A stretch of 64,000 nt of DNA. Source: Candidatus Palauibacter soopunensis (lineage in GTDB: Bacteria > Gemmatimonadota > Gemmatimonadetes > Palauibacterales > Palauibacteraceae). The notes beneath the pieces were generated by a model. That model ran no database searches. It was not told the origin of the DNA and was given only the letters and a program-made list of their open reading frames with translations. Location of the stretch: positions 1 to 64,000 of the forward strand of contig NZ_CANPVT010000013.1 of the NCBI RefSeq assembly GCF_947581735.1, in the 5' to 3' direction. This document shows, piece by piece, positions 33,781 through 42,101 of this stretch. A program made the position numbers and the translations under genes. Each line of letters opens with the position of its first letter. The first letter of the stretch is position 1.

Positions 33781-33872
33781 CCTTGACTGCTTGCCGTCCG
33801 CGATGCGGCACGGTCCCCCGGGGTCCAGGAACCCGGGAAGGCCGAAAGCAGTGGTTTCCTGGTGGAGGTTGT

Positions 33873-36800
33873 ATGCTTCGGAGAACTCACGCGCTCGTCG
33901 CGCTCGCCGCTCTCGCGGTCTTCTCGGGTCCCGCCGCTGCCGTGCTGGAGGGGCAGGCCGGCCGGTACTTCGGCCGAAACAAGGTGGTCTACGAGTCTTT
34001 CGACTTCGAGGTGCTCAAGACGCAGCACTTCGACATCTACTACTACGACGAGAGCGCGGTCGGCGCGCAGATGGTCGGCCGCCTGGCCGAGCGCTGGTAC
34101 GCCCGCCTCTCCCGCGTGCTCAATCACGAGTTCCGCCAGCGCCAGCCGATCATCCTCTACGCCGACCATCCGGACTTCGAGCAGACGAACACCTCCGGCC
34201 AGTTCATCGACGAGGGCACGCAGGGCTTCACGGAGATCCTGAAGCGGCGGCTCGTCATGCCGATGATGGTGTCGATCCACGAGACCGATCACCTGCTCGG
34301 CCACGAACTCGTGCACGCCTTCCAGTTCGACATGACGGGGCAGGGGACGGGAGGCCCGGGGCTGGACGTGCCCGGTGCGATCCGGCTCCCGCTGTGGTTC
34401 ATCGAAGGCATGGCCGAATACCTCTCGATCGGGCCCATCGATCCGTTCACGACGATGTGGATGCGCGACGCCCTCGATCTGGAAGATGGATTCCCGACGA
34501 TTCCGGAACTCGCTGATCGACGGTACTTCCCGTACCGCTACGGCCACGCGTTCTGGTCCTACATCGGCGGCGCGTTCGGGGACGACCGGATCGGCCGGAT
34601 TCTCAACCTCGCCGCGCGCACGGGGAATGCGCTGGCGGCGATCGAAGCCGTCCTCGAGGTGCCGATCGGAGAGCTTTCGGACCGCTGGAAGAGCGAACTC
34701 GAGACCTATTTCGCGGACGCGCGTCAGGAGACCCGCTCCCCCGACGACTACGGGCGCCGCGTCGTGTACGAGCCTCCTGATGAGGGGAAGCTCCACCTTG
34801 GTCCGGCGCTGAGTCCCAACGGCCTCGACATGGTCTACGTTTCGCAGAGCGACCTCTTCTCCATCGAGATGTTCGGGGCCGACGCGCGCACAGGGGAGGT
34901 GAAGCGCCGCCTCACGAACAACGCGGTCGACCCGCACTTCGAGAGCCTCCAGTTCATCCACTCGGCGGGGGACTGGCACCCGAACGGCCGGCTCTTCGCG
35001 GTCGCCGGCATCAAGACGGGCAATCCGCTGCTCACGATCATGGAGGCGGAGAGCGGTAACATCGTCAGCGAGATCCCGGTCGAGGGGTTTCAGATGGGCG
35101 CGATCTTCACGCCGAGCTGGTCGCCGGACGGGTCGCACATCGCGTTCAGCGGCCACTCCGCCGGGTTCACCGATCTGTATGTGATCAACGTCGAGACCGG
35201 GCAGTTGAGGCGGCTCACGGCGGACCCGTTTGCCGACCTCCAGCCCGCCTGGTCGCCCGACGGCCGGTCGGTGGCGTTCGCGACGGACCGCTTCACGACC
35301 GATCTGGAGTTGCTCGTCCCGGGGACCTACCAGGTCGCGCTGCTGGATCTGGAAAGCGGCGAGATCGAGCCGCTGCCGGGCTTCGACGACCAGTTCAGGA
35401 ACTACAATCCGCAGTGGTCTCCGGACGGCCGGAGCCTGTACTTCGTGTCGGACCACGACGGGATCGCCAATCTCTACCGGCTCGACCTCGAGACGCGGGA
35501 GCGGTACTTGGTCACCGACCTGTGGACCGGCGTGAGCGGACTCACGGCCATCAGCCCGGCCGTGTCCGTGGCGCGCGGCGCGGGCGATGTCGCGTTCAGC
35601 GTGAACAAGGGTGGCCCGTTCAGCTACGAGATCTATGTGATCGACGACCCGGAGGTCCTGGCCGGGGAGCCGGCGCCCGAGATGCTCGTGGGCGTCGACG
35701 CCTCGATCATCCCCCCGCGGGAACGGCTGTCGACCGCGCACGCGGAACTGCTCTCCAACGCCCGCCTCGGCCTGGCCGACCCGATCACCTTCGAGGAGGG
35801 CGAGTTCGAGTCCCGGTTGTCCCTCGACTTCATCTCTCAGCCCACGATCAACTTCGGGGCGAGTGATTTCGGGGTCTTCTTCGCGGGCGGCGCGAGCCTG
35901 TTCTTCTCGGACCTGCTCGGAAACCGTACGCTGCAGACCATCCTGCACGTCAATACGACCTTCGGGGATCTGGTTCAGGGGACGGCGCTCCTCGCCGGCT
36001 ACGAGAACCGGTCCAGCCGCTGGAACTGGGCGATGATCGGAGGCCAGGTGCCGCTGGTCACGCGCCAGGTCGGGTTCCAGCAGGTTCCGGTCGGGGACAG
36101 GGTCGTAAACGTCTTTCGGGACTTCCGCTGGTTCGAGGTCAACCGGGAGGTGACCGGGATCGTCGCCTACCCCTTCAACCGGAACTCGCGGGTCGAATTC
36201 TCCGGCTCGGCACGCCAGATCGACTTCTCCGGCGAGATCGAGGAGTTCGCCTTCGACTTCTTCACGGGTCAGCTCCTGGCCCAGGAGGAAACGGATCTGC
36301 CGGACTGTGCGGGGGAGACCGTGTCGTTCGGGGGGGCGCCCTGCGCGCCGGAGTCGCTCTACACGGCGAGCGGAAGCGTCGCCTTCGTATACGACAGCTC
36401 CATCTTCGGCGGCACGAGTCCGATCGCCGGACAGCGCTACCGGCTGGAGGTGGAGCCCGCCGTGGGAACGCTCAACTTCCTCACGATCACCGGGGACGTC
36501 CGCCGGTACGTCCGTGCCGGGCCCTTCACGGTGGCCGGACGGGCGCTTCACTTCGGCCGCTGGGGCGGCGGATCGGACGACTGGCGCCTGGGCCGACTGT
36601 ATCTCGGGGTGCCATCTCTCGTGCGCGGGTATGGGAACAGGTCCATCGGCGTCGCCGAGTGCACGGGCGCCGGCGGTCAGGCCGGGCTCTTCAGTTGTCC
36701 CCTGTTCGAGAATCTCATCGGCAGCCGCGTGGCGGTAGGCAACGTGGAACTGCGGCTTCCCCTCCTGGGCGGGATCGGCGTGATCCGGGCCCCGGGCGTG

Positions 36801-37037
36801 CCGCCGGTCGAAGTCGGCATCTTCTATGACATGGGCAAGGCGTGGTCGGGTGAGACGCCCCTGAACTGTCCCGCCGGGAACTGCGGGTTCGAGGATCGGA
36901 ACTGGGTGTCGAGCGCCGGCTTCCTTACGCGGGTCAACCTCTTCGGCCTCATGATCGGCGAAATCAATTTCGTGCGGCCATTCGATCGTCCCGAGAAGGG
37001 CTGGATCTGGGAGTTCAATCTGACGCCCGGCTTCTGA
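33873..37037 (+). CDS. Metallopeptidase-TolB propeller-Omp85 barrel fusion protein
   Basis: The protein has 1054 residues. The ATG at 33873 follows GGAGG and starts a signal peptide (to about residue 24). Residues about 45-290 form a peptidase MA-like domain with a zinc motif HELVH (in LLGHELVHAFQF) and a later Glu in WFIEGMAEYL. Residues about 300-590 are TolB-type PD40 blades (WSPDGSHIAFSG, WSPDGRSVAFATD, WSPDGRSLYFVSD). From about 640 to the end is a BamA/TamA-like surface-antigen barrel with LRLPLLGGIGVI and VGIFYDMGKAWSG and a terminal Phe. This order is seen in some Gemmatimonadota and Acidobacteriota proteins. It should sit in the outer membrane with the enzyme in the periplasm. Confidence 0.88.
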   Translation: MLRRTHALVALAALAVFSGPAAAVLEGQAGRYFGRNKVVYESFDFEVLKTQHFDIYYYDESAVGAQMVGRLAERWYARLSRVLNHEFRQRQPIILYADHPDFEQTNTSGQFIDEGTQGFTEILKRRLVMPMMVSIHETDHLLGHELVHAFQFDMTGQGTGGPGLDVPGAIRLPLWFIEGMAEYLSIGPIDPFTTMWMRDALDLEDGFPTIPELADRRYFPYRYGHAFWSYIGGAFGDDRIGRILNLAARTGNALAAIEAVLEVPIGELSDRWKSELETYFADARQETRSPDDYGRRVVYEPPDEGKLHLGPALSPNGLDMVYVSQSDLFSIEMFGADARTGEVKRRLTNNAVDPHFESLQFIHSAGDWHPNGRLFAVAGIKTGNPLLTIMEAESGNIVSEIPVEGFQMGAIFTPSWSPDGSHIAFSGHSAGFTDLYVINVETGQLRRLTADPFADLQPAWSPDGRSVAFATDRFTTDLELLVPGTYQVALLDLESGEIEPLPGFDDQFRNYNPQWSPDGRSLYFVSDHDGIANLYRLDLETRERYLVTDLWTGVSGLTAISPAVSVARGAGDVAFSVNKGGPFSYEIYVIDDPEVLAGEPAPEMLVGVDASIIPPRERLSTAHAELLSNARLGLADPITFEEGEFESRLSLDFISQPTINFGASDFGVFFAGGASLFFSDLLGNRTLQTILHVNTTFGDLVQGTALLAGYENRSSRWNWAMIGGQVPLVTRQVGFQQVPVGDRVVNVFRDFRWFEVNREVTGIVAYPFNRNSRVEFSGSARQIDFSGEIEEFAFDFFTGQLLAQEETDLPDCAGETVSFGGAPCAPESLYTASGSVAFVYDSSIFGGTSPIAGQRYRLEVEPAVGTLNFLTITGDVRRYVRAGPFTVAGRALHFGRWGGGSDDWRLGRLYLGVPSLVRGYGNRSIGVAECTGAGGQAGLFSCPLFENLIGSRVAVGNVELRLPLLGGIGVIRAPGVPPVEVGIFYDMGKAWSGETPLNCPAGNCGFEDRNWVSSAGFLTRVNLFGLMIGEINFVRPFDRPEKGWIWEFNLTPGF

Positions 37038-37071
37038 CGGCGAGGTCGGCGGCCGTCGCGGACGGCGATTC

Positions 37072-37422
37072 ATGGGCTTGATCCGGAGCTGGCTGATCAA
37101 CGCGGCGGCGCTGTACGCGACGGCGTGGCTCCTCGCCGGGGTGCGCGTCGACAGTCCGGAAGCGCTTATCGGAGGGGCGCTCGCGATCGGTCTCATCAAC
37201 GCGACCGTGCGGCCGATCCTGCGCTTCGTGACCTTTCCGATCACGGTCCTGACGCTGGGACTGTTCTACTTCGTCCTCAACGGCCTGATGTTCTACCTGG
37301 CGGCGTCACTGATCCCGGGGTTCGAACTCGCCGGCCTCGTCACTGCGGTCGGCGGCGCGCTCGTCATGTCGATCGTGGCGACCGTGCTGCACGTCTTCCT
37401 CAAGCCGCGCAGGAAGAAGTAG
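37072..37422 (+). CDS. Phage holin family / YvlD-like membrane protein
   Basis: The protein has 116 residues and four hydrophobic segments (about 5-22, 28-45, 52-80 and 85-110). IGLINATVRPILRFVTFPITVLTLGLFYFVLNG is diagnostic of the YvlD / mycobacterial four-TMS holin-like family. The C-terminus is basic (KPRRKK). Despite the family name, members are ordinary chromosomal envelope proteins. It starts 34 bases after the fusion-protein stop and converges with the NfuA-like gene. Confidence 0.85.
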   Translation: MGLIRSWLINAAALYATAWLLAGVRVDSPEALIGGALAIGLINATVRPILRFVTFPITVLTLGLFYFVLNGLMFYLAASLIPGFELAGLVTAVGGALVMSIVATVLHVFLKPRRKK

Positions 37423-37452
37423 CCGAAGACGTCGTCGGACGTCGTCGGACTG

Positions 37453-38049
37453 CTAGGCGTAGTAGGGGTTGCTGCCGGCGGCGTGGTCGGTCACGTCCTG
37501 CACGTCGACGATCTCGGGCGCCGCATCCCGGATCATCTGCTTGATCCCCTGCGTGAGCGTCACCGAGGCCATGCCGCAGCCCTGACAGCCGCCTCCCATC
37601 GTCACGTAGACGACGTTGTCGCGGATGTCGACGAGGCGCACGGTCCCGCCATGCGATGCCACCCCCGGGTTGATCTGCTCGTCGATGACGCGGCGCACGC
37701 GATCGACGAGGGGCCCGTCCAGCGGTCCGGAGCCGAGCGGCTGGATGTTGGGGTTATTGAAATGAAAGCCCGAGCCCTGGAGCGACTCCACCCAGTCGAT
37801 GCGGGTTCCGGCAAGGATGTCGGCGCTCTTCGAATCGACGACGACCTCGAAGCCGGGGGCATCGAACGACTCGTCCTCCGCTTCCCGCTCGAAGGGTTCG
37901 ATGAGAGCCATCTCGTACTCCGGCGCGATGGGGCTCGCGTTCTGGACGCTCACGCGTACCGCGAGACCTTCCGCGGGGTCCTCCTCGATGAACGATCGGA
38001 TCCGCTCGCTGGCGGCGTCCGTGAATGTCAAAAGATCCTTGTCGGACAC
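37453..38049 (-). CDS. nfuA: NfuA-like iron-sulfur carrier
   Basis: The protein has 198 residues. Residues 1-95 are an HesB/IscA-type scaffold-like domain that lacks the conserved cysteines (FTDAASERIRSFI, DSKSADILAGTRIDWVES, GSGFHFNNPN). Residues 110-185 are a NifU C-terminal domain with the CxxC pair in GGGCQGCGMASVTL. This two-domain architecture is that of NfuA, which carries a 4Fe-4S cluster at the dimer interface and delivers it to apo-enzymes. The start is a GTG at 38049. A demand for Fe-S clusters by enzymes such as QhpD is consistent but not evidence of a link. Confidence 0.92.
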   Translation of the reverse strand: MSDKDLLTFTDAASERIRSFIEEDPAEGLAVRVSVQNASPIAPEYEMALIEPFEREAEDESFDAPGFEVVVDSKSADILAGTRIDWVESLQGSGFHFNNPNIQPLGSGPLDGPLVDRVRRVIDEQINPGVASHGGTVRLVDIRDNVVYVTMGGGCQGCGMASVTLTQGIKQMIRDAAPEIVDVQDVTDHAAGSNPYYA

Positions 38050-38095
38050 GTCTTCCTCTCCCGCTGATTCCCGATGAAGCCGGCGTGCGGTCGCG

Positions 38096-38671
38096 TCAGG
38101 ACGCGGAACCGTTGGCGGCCACCGCCGCCCTCAGGTCGCTCGCCGTATAAAGCACCATTGTCCGCAGACCCGCCCCCTCCAGCGTGGCTCTTCCCCCCTC
38201 CTCGCGGTCCACGAGGCCGAGTACCCCGAGTACCTCGCCGCGCGCGCGATTCACCGCCTCGACCGCCTGGAAGGCGGATCCGCCGGTCGTGATCACGTCC
38301 TCCACGACGACGACCCGCGCGCCGGGCTCGAAGCAGCCCTCGATCAATTGCCCCTTGCCGTGTCGCTTGGCGCGCTTGCGGACCGAGAACGCGTGGATCG
38401 GATCCCCCGCGCGCCAACTGGCGGCGGCGATGGCGTAGGCCAGAGGATCCGCACCCATCGTGAGGCCGCCGACCGCATCGGGCCGGAGTCCGGCGTCCCG
38501 GATGGCGGCGAGGCCGACCTCGCCCATCAGCACCTGCCCGTGCGCGTGCATGGTCGAGGTCCGGCAGTCGATGTAGTAGTCGCTCCGCGCACCGGAGGCG
38601 AGTACGAAGTCCCCGAGCCGGAACGAGCGCTCGGCGAGCAGGTTCAAAAGTCTCGAATGGGCGGAACTCAG
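38096..38671 (-). CDS. pyrE: Orotate phosphoribosyltransferase
   Basis: The protein has 191 residues and catalyses transfer of phosphoribose from PRPP to orotate in pyrimidine synthesis. The PRPP-binding motif is VVVVEDVITTGGSA. FVLASGARSDYYIDCR and FSVRKRAKRHGKG are typical PyrE segments. I chose the CTG at 38671 because AGGAGG lies five bases upstream, overlapping the fur stop codon, and the added residues (SSAHSRLLNLL) match the usual N-terminal helix of PyrE. The alternative TTG at 38647 has no ribosome-binding site and drops that helix. The gene is probably co-transcribed with the Fur-family gene. Confidence 0.93.
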   Translation of the reverse strand: MSSAHSRLLNLLAERSFRLGDFVLASGARSDYYIDCRTSTMHAHGQVLMGEVGLAAIRDAGLRPDAVGGLTMGADPLAYAIAAASWRAGDPIHAFSVRKRAKRHGKGQLIEGCFEPGARVVVVEDVITTGGSAFQAVEAVNRARGEVLGVLGLVDREEGGRATLEGAGLRTMVLYTASDLRAAVAANGSAS

Positions 38672-38680
38672 CGGAACCTC

Positions 38681-39181
38681 CTAGCTGACCTGGCGAATCG
38701 CCTGACCGGATTCGACGTCGCAGCGGGCACAGAGCCCGTACAGCTTGAGTTGACGTCTGAGTACGTGGAAACCGAACTGCCCGGCGACCTCCGTCTGGAG
38801 CCGGTTGAGTTCATCGCGCTGGAACCGGACCACGTCTCCGCACGCGGTGCAGATCAGGTGGTCCTGCTGCGCCCGGCCCACCTTCGCCTCGTATCGCTTG
38901 AAGCCCTCGTCGAAGTCGTGCTCCGTCGCGAGGCCGACGCGAACCAGGAGGCTCAAGGTCCGGTAGACCGTCGCTTTCCCCGCGCGTTCGCCGTCGCCCC
39001 GCAGGCGTTCCACGACCTCGTCCGCCGAGAGTCGCTGCCCGGACTCGAACAGCACGCGGGAGATCGCTTCCCGCTGATGGGTGACGGGCAGATGATGTTC
39101 CTGCAGCGCGGCCCGGAAGAGGCCGAGCATCACGGCCGCGCAGCCGAGAGGCGGTCGAGGGGTGAGGGTGTCCGTGGTCAT
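38681..39181 (-). CDS. Fur-family metal-dependent repressor
   Basis: The protein has 166 residues. The N-terminal winged helix contains VTHQREAISRVLFESGQRLSADEVVERLR and ATVYRTLSLLVRVGLA. The dimerisation domain has DHLICTACGDVVRF and the second cysteine pair LCARC, which bind structural zinc. Sequence alone does not separate Fur, PerR and Zur. It starts with ATG at 39181 and ends 9 bases before pyrE, sharing the AGGAGG/stop overlap. It may regulate iron uptake genes such as the TonB receptor in this window; no Fur box was identified. Confidence 0.92.
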   Translation of the reverse strand: MTTDTLTPRPPLGCAAVMLGLFRAALQEHHLPVTHQREAISRVLFESGQRLSADEVVERLRGDGERAGKATVYRTLSLLVRVGLATEHDFDEGFKRYEAKVGRAQQDHLICTACGDVVRFQRDELNRLQTEVAGQFGFHVLRRQLKLYGLCARCDVESGQAIRQVS

Positions 39182-39217
39182 GGTGTTCTCAACGCGGTGA
39201 GAAGATAAGCGCGCTCG

Positions 39218-39952
39218 TCACGCCTGCAACCAGCGCGCCTCGAAGTCGTCCACGACCTGTCTCAACAGGCGATCGACCGGGGAGGCCGGCCGGGGCGTGA
39301 GAAAGCGGTCCGAAAAGCGGTTCAGGGCGACGCGGAGGGCGGTGAAGGTCTTCGCGGCGTCACGATAGCAGCCATCGAGTTGCTGGCGGCGGGCGAAAGG
39401 GGCGTCGGCGGCCATCGAGAAGCCGGTCTGACCCATCGCCTCGTAGTAGCCGAGGTCCGGTCCCGCTCGGCGTCGCTCCCGCGTGCAGATCCAGTCCGGA
39501 TAGAGGCCCGACAGCCAAAGCGCGAAGTTGCCGAGGTGCGCGCTGAGCAGAAAGCCGCGGCGACCGTCCGCTTCGGCGATTTCCGCCATCAGGTCGACGA
39601 GATAGCGGTACTCGCAGTCGTCGTATTCGGCGATCCGGTGTGCCCGCGCCTCCCTGGCGAAGTGGAGGAAGATCGACGTCACGTAGTCGGCCATGAGGCG
39701 GGACTCGACGCCGCCCTCGAGCAGGCTGTGACGCAGCGCCACGTAGGAGAAGAGCGCCAGCGGGAGCGCCGAAAGGCCGGGCTCGGCGGCGAGCGCGCCG
39801 GGCGCCTTCGGGTGATCGAGCAGCGCGTCGATCCCCCGCTCCGAGACCAGCGCCTCGAGGCGGGTCCGATCCTCGCCCTCGCGGGTGAGCAGGTAAACGA
39901 GTCGGGCCGCGTCGTCCCGTCCGAAGGAAGCTCTGACATCCGGAAGAATCAT
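39218..39952 (-). CDS. Hypothetical helical cytosolic protein
   Basis: The protein has 244 residues with no signal or membrane segment. The ATG at 39952 has GGGGGAG about five bases upstream; the open frame extends much further but is Arg/Pro-rich. The sequence is mostly helical, with SYVALRHSLLEGG, MADYVTSIFLHFARE, EYDDCEYRYLVDLMAEI and FLLSAHLGNFALWLSG, all typical of soluble helical bundles. I do not recognise a family. It lies 36 bases upstream of the Fur-family gene on the same strand and may share its operon. Confidence 0.65.
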   Translation of the reverse strand: MILPDVRASFGRDDAARLVYLLTREGEDRTRLEALVSERGIDALLDHPKAPGALAAEPGLSALPLALFSYVALRHSLLEGGVESRLMADYVTSIFLHFAREARAHRIAEYDDCEYRYLVDLMAEIAEADGRRGFLLSAHLGNFALWLSGLYPDWICTRERRRAGPDLGYYEAMGQTGFSMAADAPFARRQQLDGCYRDAAKTFTALRVALNRFSDRFLTPRPASPVDRLLRQVVDDFEARWLQA

Positions 39953-40039
39953 GCCGCTCCCCCTTCCCGTGGTCCCCTCCCGTCGGCCCCCGCCACCTCG
40001 TTCCATACCCCAACCTCGTCTGCTAGTTTTCTTTCCGGG

Positions 40040-40083
40040 GACGGAAGCCGCAACGGAGTTGGAGACGGAAGCCGCAACGGAGT
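40040..40083. repeat. 24-base tandem direct repeat
   Basis: The 20-base unit GACGGAAGCCGCAACGGAGT occurs at 40040-40059 and again, unchanged, at 40064-40083, with TGGA between the copies. It lies in the divergent region between the helical protein gene and the DUF192 gene. Two exact copies this close could be a regulator binding pair or recent slippage. Confidence 0.6.
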
Positions 40084-40107
40084 CGACCCGGATGACGATG
40101 ATCTGAC

Positions 40108-40620
40108 ATGCTGAGAGAACGATTGAGAGAGCACGGATTCGCACTGATGGTGGCCCTTGCGGCCGTTCTGTCGGCGTGCGGCTCGGCGGACGCGGGCGTT
40201 CGCGACACCGGCATCGCGACAGACGCGGAGCAGGCCGCCGAAACGGGGACGGGCGCCGTCTCCCAGCCCCTGGAACTGGTCCCGCTCCGAGTGGGCGGGA
40301 TCGAGATTCAGGTCGAGGTCGCCGACGACGCCGACGAACGGCAGCGCGGATTGATGTACCGGGAGTCGCTCGAGGAGAATCAGGGGATGCTGTTCGTCTA
40401 CCCCGAGCAGCGCACCCTGGGGTTCTGGATGAAGAACACACTCATACCCCTCGACATCGCGTACATCGATCGCGAAGGCCGCATCGTCGACATCCAGCAG
40501 ATGGAACCGCAGACCACGGAAACCCACGACTCGGCCGCGCCCGCCATGTATGCGCTGGAGATGAACCTGGGGTGGTTCGAGGCCAACGGGATCCGCATCG
40601 GAGACCTCATCGAGTTCTAG
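40108..40620 (+). CDS. DUF192 lipoprotein
   Basis: The protein has 170 residues. The signal (LRERLREHG, hydrophobic core, lipobox LSAC at about 21-24) marks a lipoprotein. Residues about 60-170 are a DUF192 domain with VEVADDADERQRGLMYRESLEENQGMLFVYP, FWMKNTLIPLDIAYID and YALEMNLGWFEANGI. DUF192 is a small beta fold with no firmly assigned activity. The gene stands alone with the fumarase gene 39 bases downstream. Confidence 0.88.
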   Translation: MLRERLREHGFALMVALAAVLSACGSADAGVRDTGIATDAEQAAETGTGAVSQPLELVPLRVGGIEIQVEVADDADERQRGLMYRESLEENQGMLFVYPEQRTLGFWMKNTLIPLDIAYIDREGRIVDIQQMEPQTTETHDSAAPAMYALEMNLGWFEANGIRIGDLIEF

Positions 40621-40659
40621 CCACCCAACCACCCGGAAAAACCCACGGACATCCTACGC

Positions 40660-42048
40660 ATGGATCATCGCATAGAGAAGGACTCCATGGGGAAGATGGC
40701 GATCCCCGCCGACCGGCTCTACGGAGCGCAGACGGAGCGGGCCCGCCAGAACTTCCCCATCTCCCACCTCCGCTTCGGGCGCCGCTTCATCGAGGCGCTC
40801 GGCGCGATCAAGCTCGCGGCGTCCCGCGTGAACCGCGAACTGGGGCTCCTCGACCCCGAACTCGGCGAAGCGATCGAACGGGCGGCCGGCGAGGCCATGG
40901 CCGGGGAGCTGGATTCCCATTTCGTGCTGGACATCTTCCAGACCGGGTCCGGCACGTCGACGAACATGAACGCGAACGAGGTCATCGCGAACCGCGCCAT
41001 CCAGCTTCTGGGCGGCGTCGTCGGTTCGCGAAGCCCCGTCCATCCGAACGATCACGTCAACTTGGGGCAGTCGTCGAACGACGTGATCCCCACCGCCACG
41101 CACGTCTCGGGACTCGTCGCGATCGAGCGTGAGCTCCTGCCCGCCCTGGAGCAGCTGCGAGCGGCGCTTGCGGCGAAGGCGGAGGAGTTCGATCACATCG
41201 CCAAGGCGGGACGCACGCACCTGCAGGATGCGACGCCCGTCCGGCTCGGACAGGAGTTCGGTGGCTACGCCAGCCAGGTGAGACACGGGATACGGCGCGT
41301 CGAGGCCGTTCGTCCCGCGCTCGCGGAACTCGCCATCGGAGGGACGGCGGTGGGGACCGGCATCAACACGCCAGCCGACTTCGGCGCGCGGATGTCGGCC
41401 GCGCTGGGCGAGATCCTCGGGGTCGAGTTCGTGGAGGCGTCGAACCACTTCGAGGCGCAGTCGGCGCGCGACGCGGTGGTCGAGGCGAGCGGGGCCCTGC
41501 GAACCGTCGCCGTGAGCCTGACCAAGATCGCGAACGACCTGCGCTGGCTGTCATCCGGTCCGCGCACGGGGCTCGGTGAGATCAACCTCCCCGCGGTGCA
41601 GCCGGGCTCGTCCATCATGCCGGGCAAGGTCAACCCGGTGATGGCGGAATCCGTGCTTCAGGTGTGTGCACAGGTCATCGGCAACGATGCGGCGATCGTC
41701 GTGGGCGGGCAGTCCGGAAACCTCGAACTCAACGTCATGATCCCCGTCATGGCCCACAACCTGCTCGAGAGCGTCCGGATTCTCTCCACCGCGAGCGTGG
41801 AGTTCGCCGAACGCTGCGTCCGCGGGATCACGGCGAACGAGGAGCGCTGTCTCCGGAACGCGGAATCCACCGCGGCGCTCGCCACCGCGCTCGCGCCCGT
41901 CATCGGGTACGACAAGGCGGCCGAACTGGCCAAGCTCAGCCTCGCGGAAGACCGCACGCTGAAGGAACTCGTGCTGGAGCAGGGGCTCGTCGCCCCGGCG
42001 GAACTCGACCGCATCCTCGATTTCCGCGCGATGACCGAACCCGGCTGA
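40660..42048 (+). CDS. fumC: Class II fumarate hydratase
   Basis: The protein has 462 residues, the normal length for FumC, an oxygen-stable homotetramer that interconverts fumarate and malate in the TCA cycle. The signature GSSIMPGKVNPV is present, as are SGTSTNMNANEVIANRA, HPNDHVNLGQSSNDVIPTA and AGRTHLQDATPV. Aspartase and argininosuccinate lyase share the signature, but the rest of the sequence, including the N-terminal MGKMAIPADRLYGAQTERARQNFPI, points to FumC. The gene converges with the DUF4340 gene. Confidence 0.96.
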   Translation: MDHRIEKDSMGKMAIPADRLYGAQTERARQNFPISHLRFGRRFIEALGAIKLAASRVNRELGLLDPELGEAIERAAGEAMAGELDSHFVLDIFQTGSGTSTNMNANEVIANRAIQLLGGVVGSRSPVHPNDHVNLGQSSNDVIPTATHVSGLVAIERELLPALEQLRAALAAKAEEFDHIAKAGRTHLQDATPVRLGQEFGGYASQVRHGIRRVEAVRPALAELAIGGTAVGTGINTPADFGARMSAALGEILGVEFVEASNHFEAQSARDAVVEASGALRTVAVSLTKIANDLRWLSSGPRTGLGEINLPAVQPGSSIMPGKVNPVMAESVLQVCAQVIGNDAAIVVGGQSGNLELNVMIPVMAHNLLESVRILSTASVEFAERCVRGITANEERCLRNAESTAALATALAPVIGYDKAAELAKLSLAEDRTLKELVLEQGLVAPAELDRILDFRAMTEPG

Positions 42049-42101
42049 CCTGGCCCGGCCCGTCGTCGATCGCCGCCGAGCAAACCCGTCGACGTGGCCC
42101 G

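Noticed and set aside
32871-37244. A 1457-codon minus-strand open frame
   Set aside because: It is antisense to the rlpA and metallopeptidase-fusion genes, has Arg/Asp/Val-rich shadow composition, no signal and no domain; the plus-strand genes have clear motifs.
37427-37450. Repeated GACGTCGTCGG between convergent genes
   Set aside because: Only two short copies of a GC-rich word; too little to call a functional repeat or terminator.
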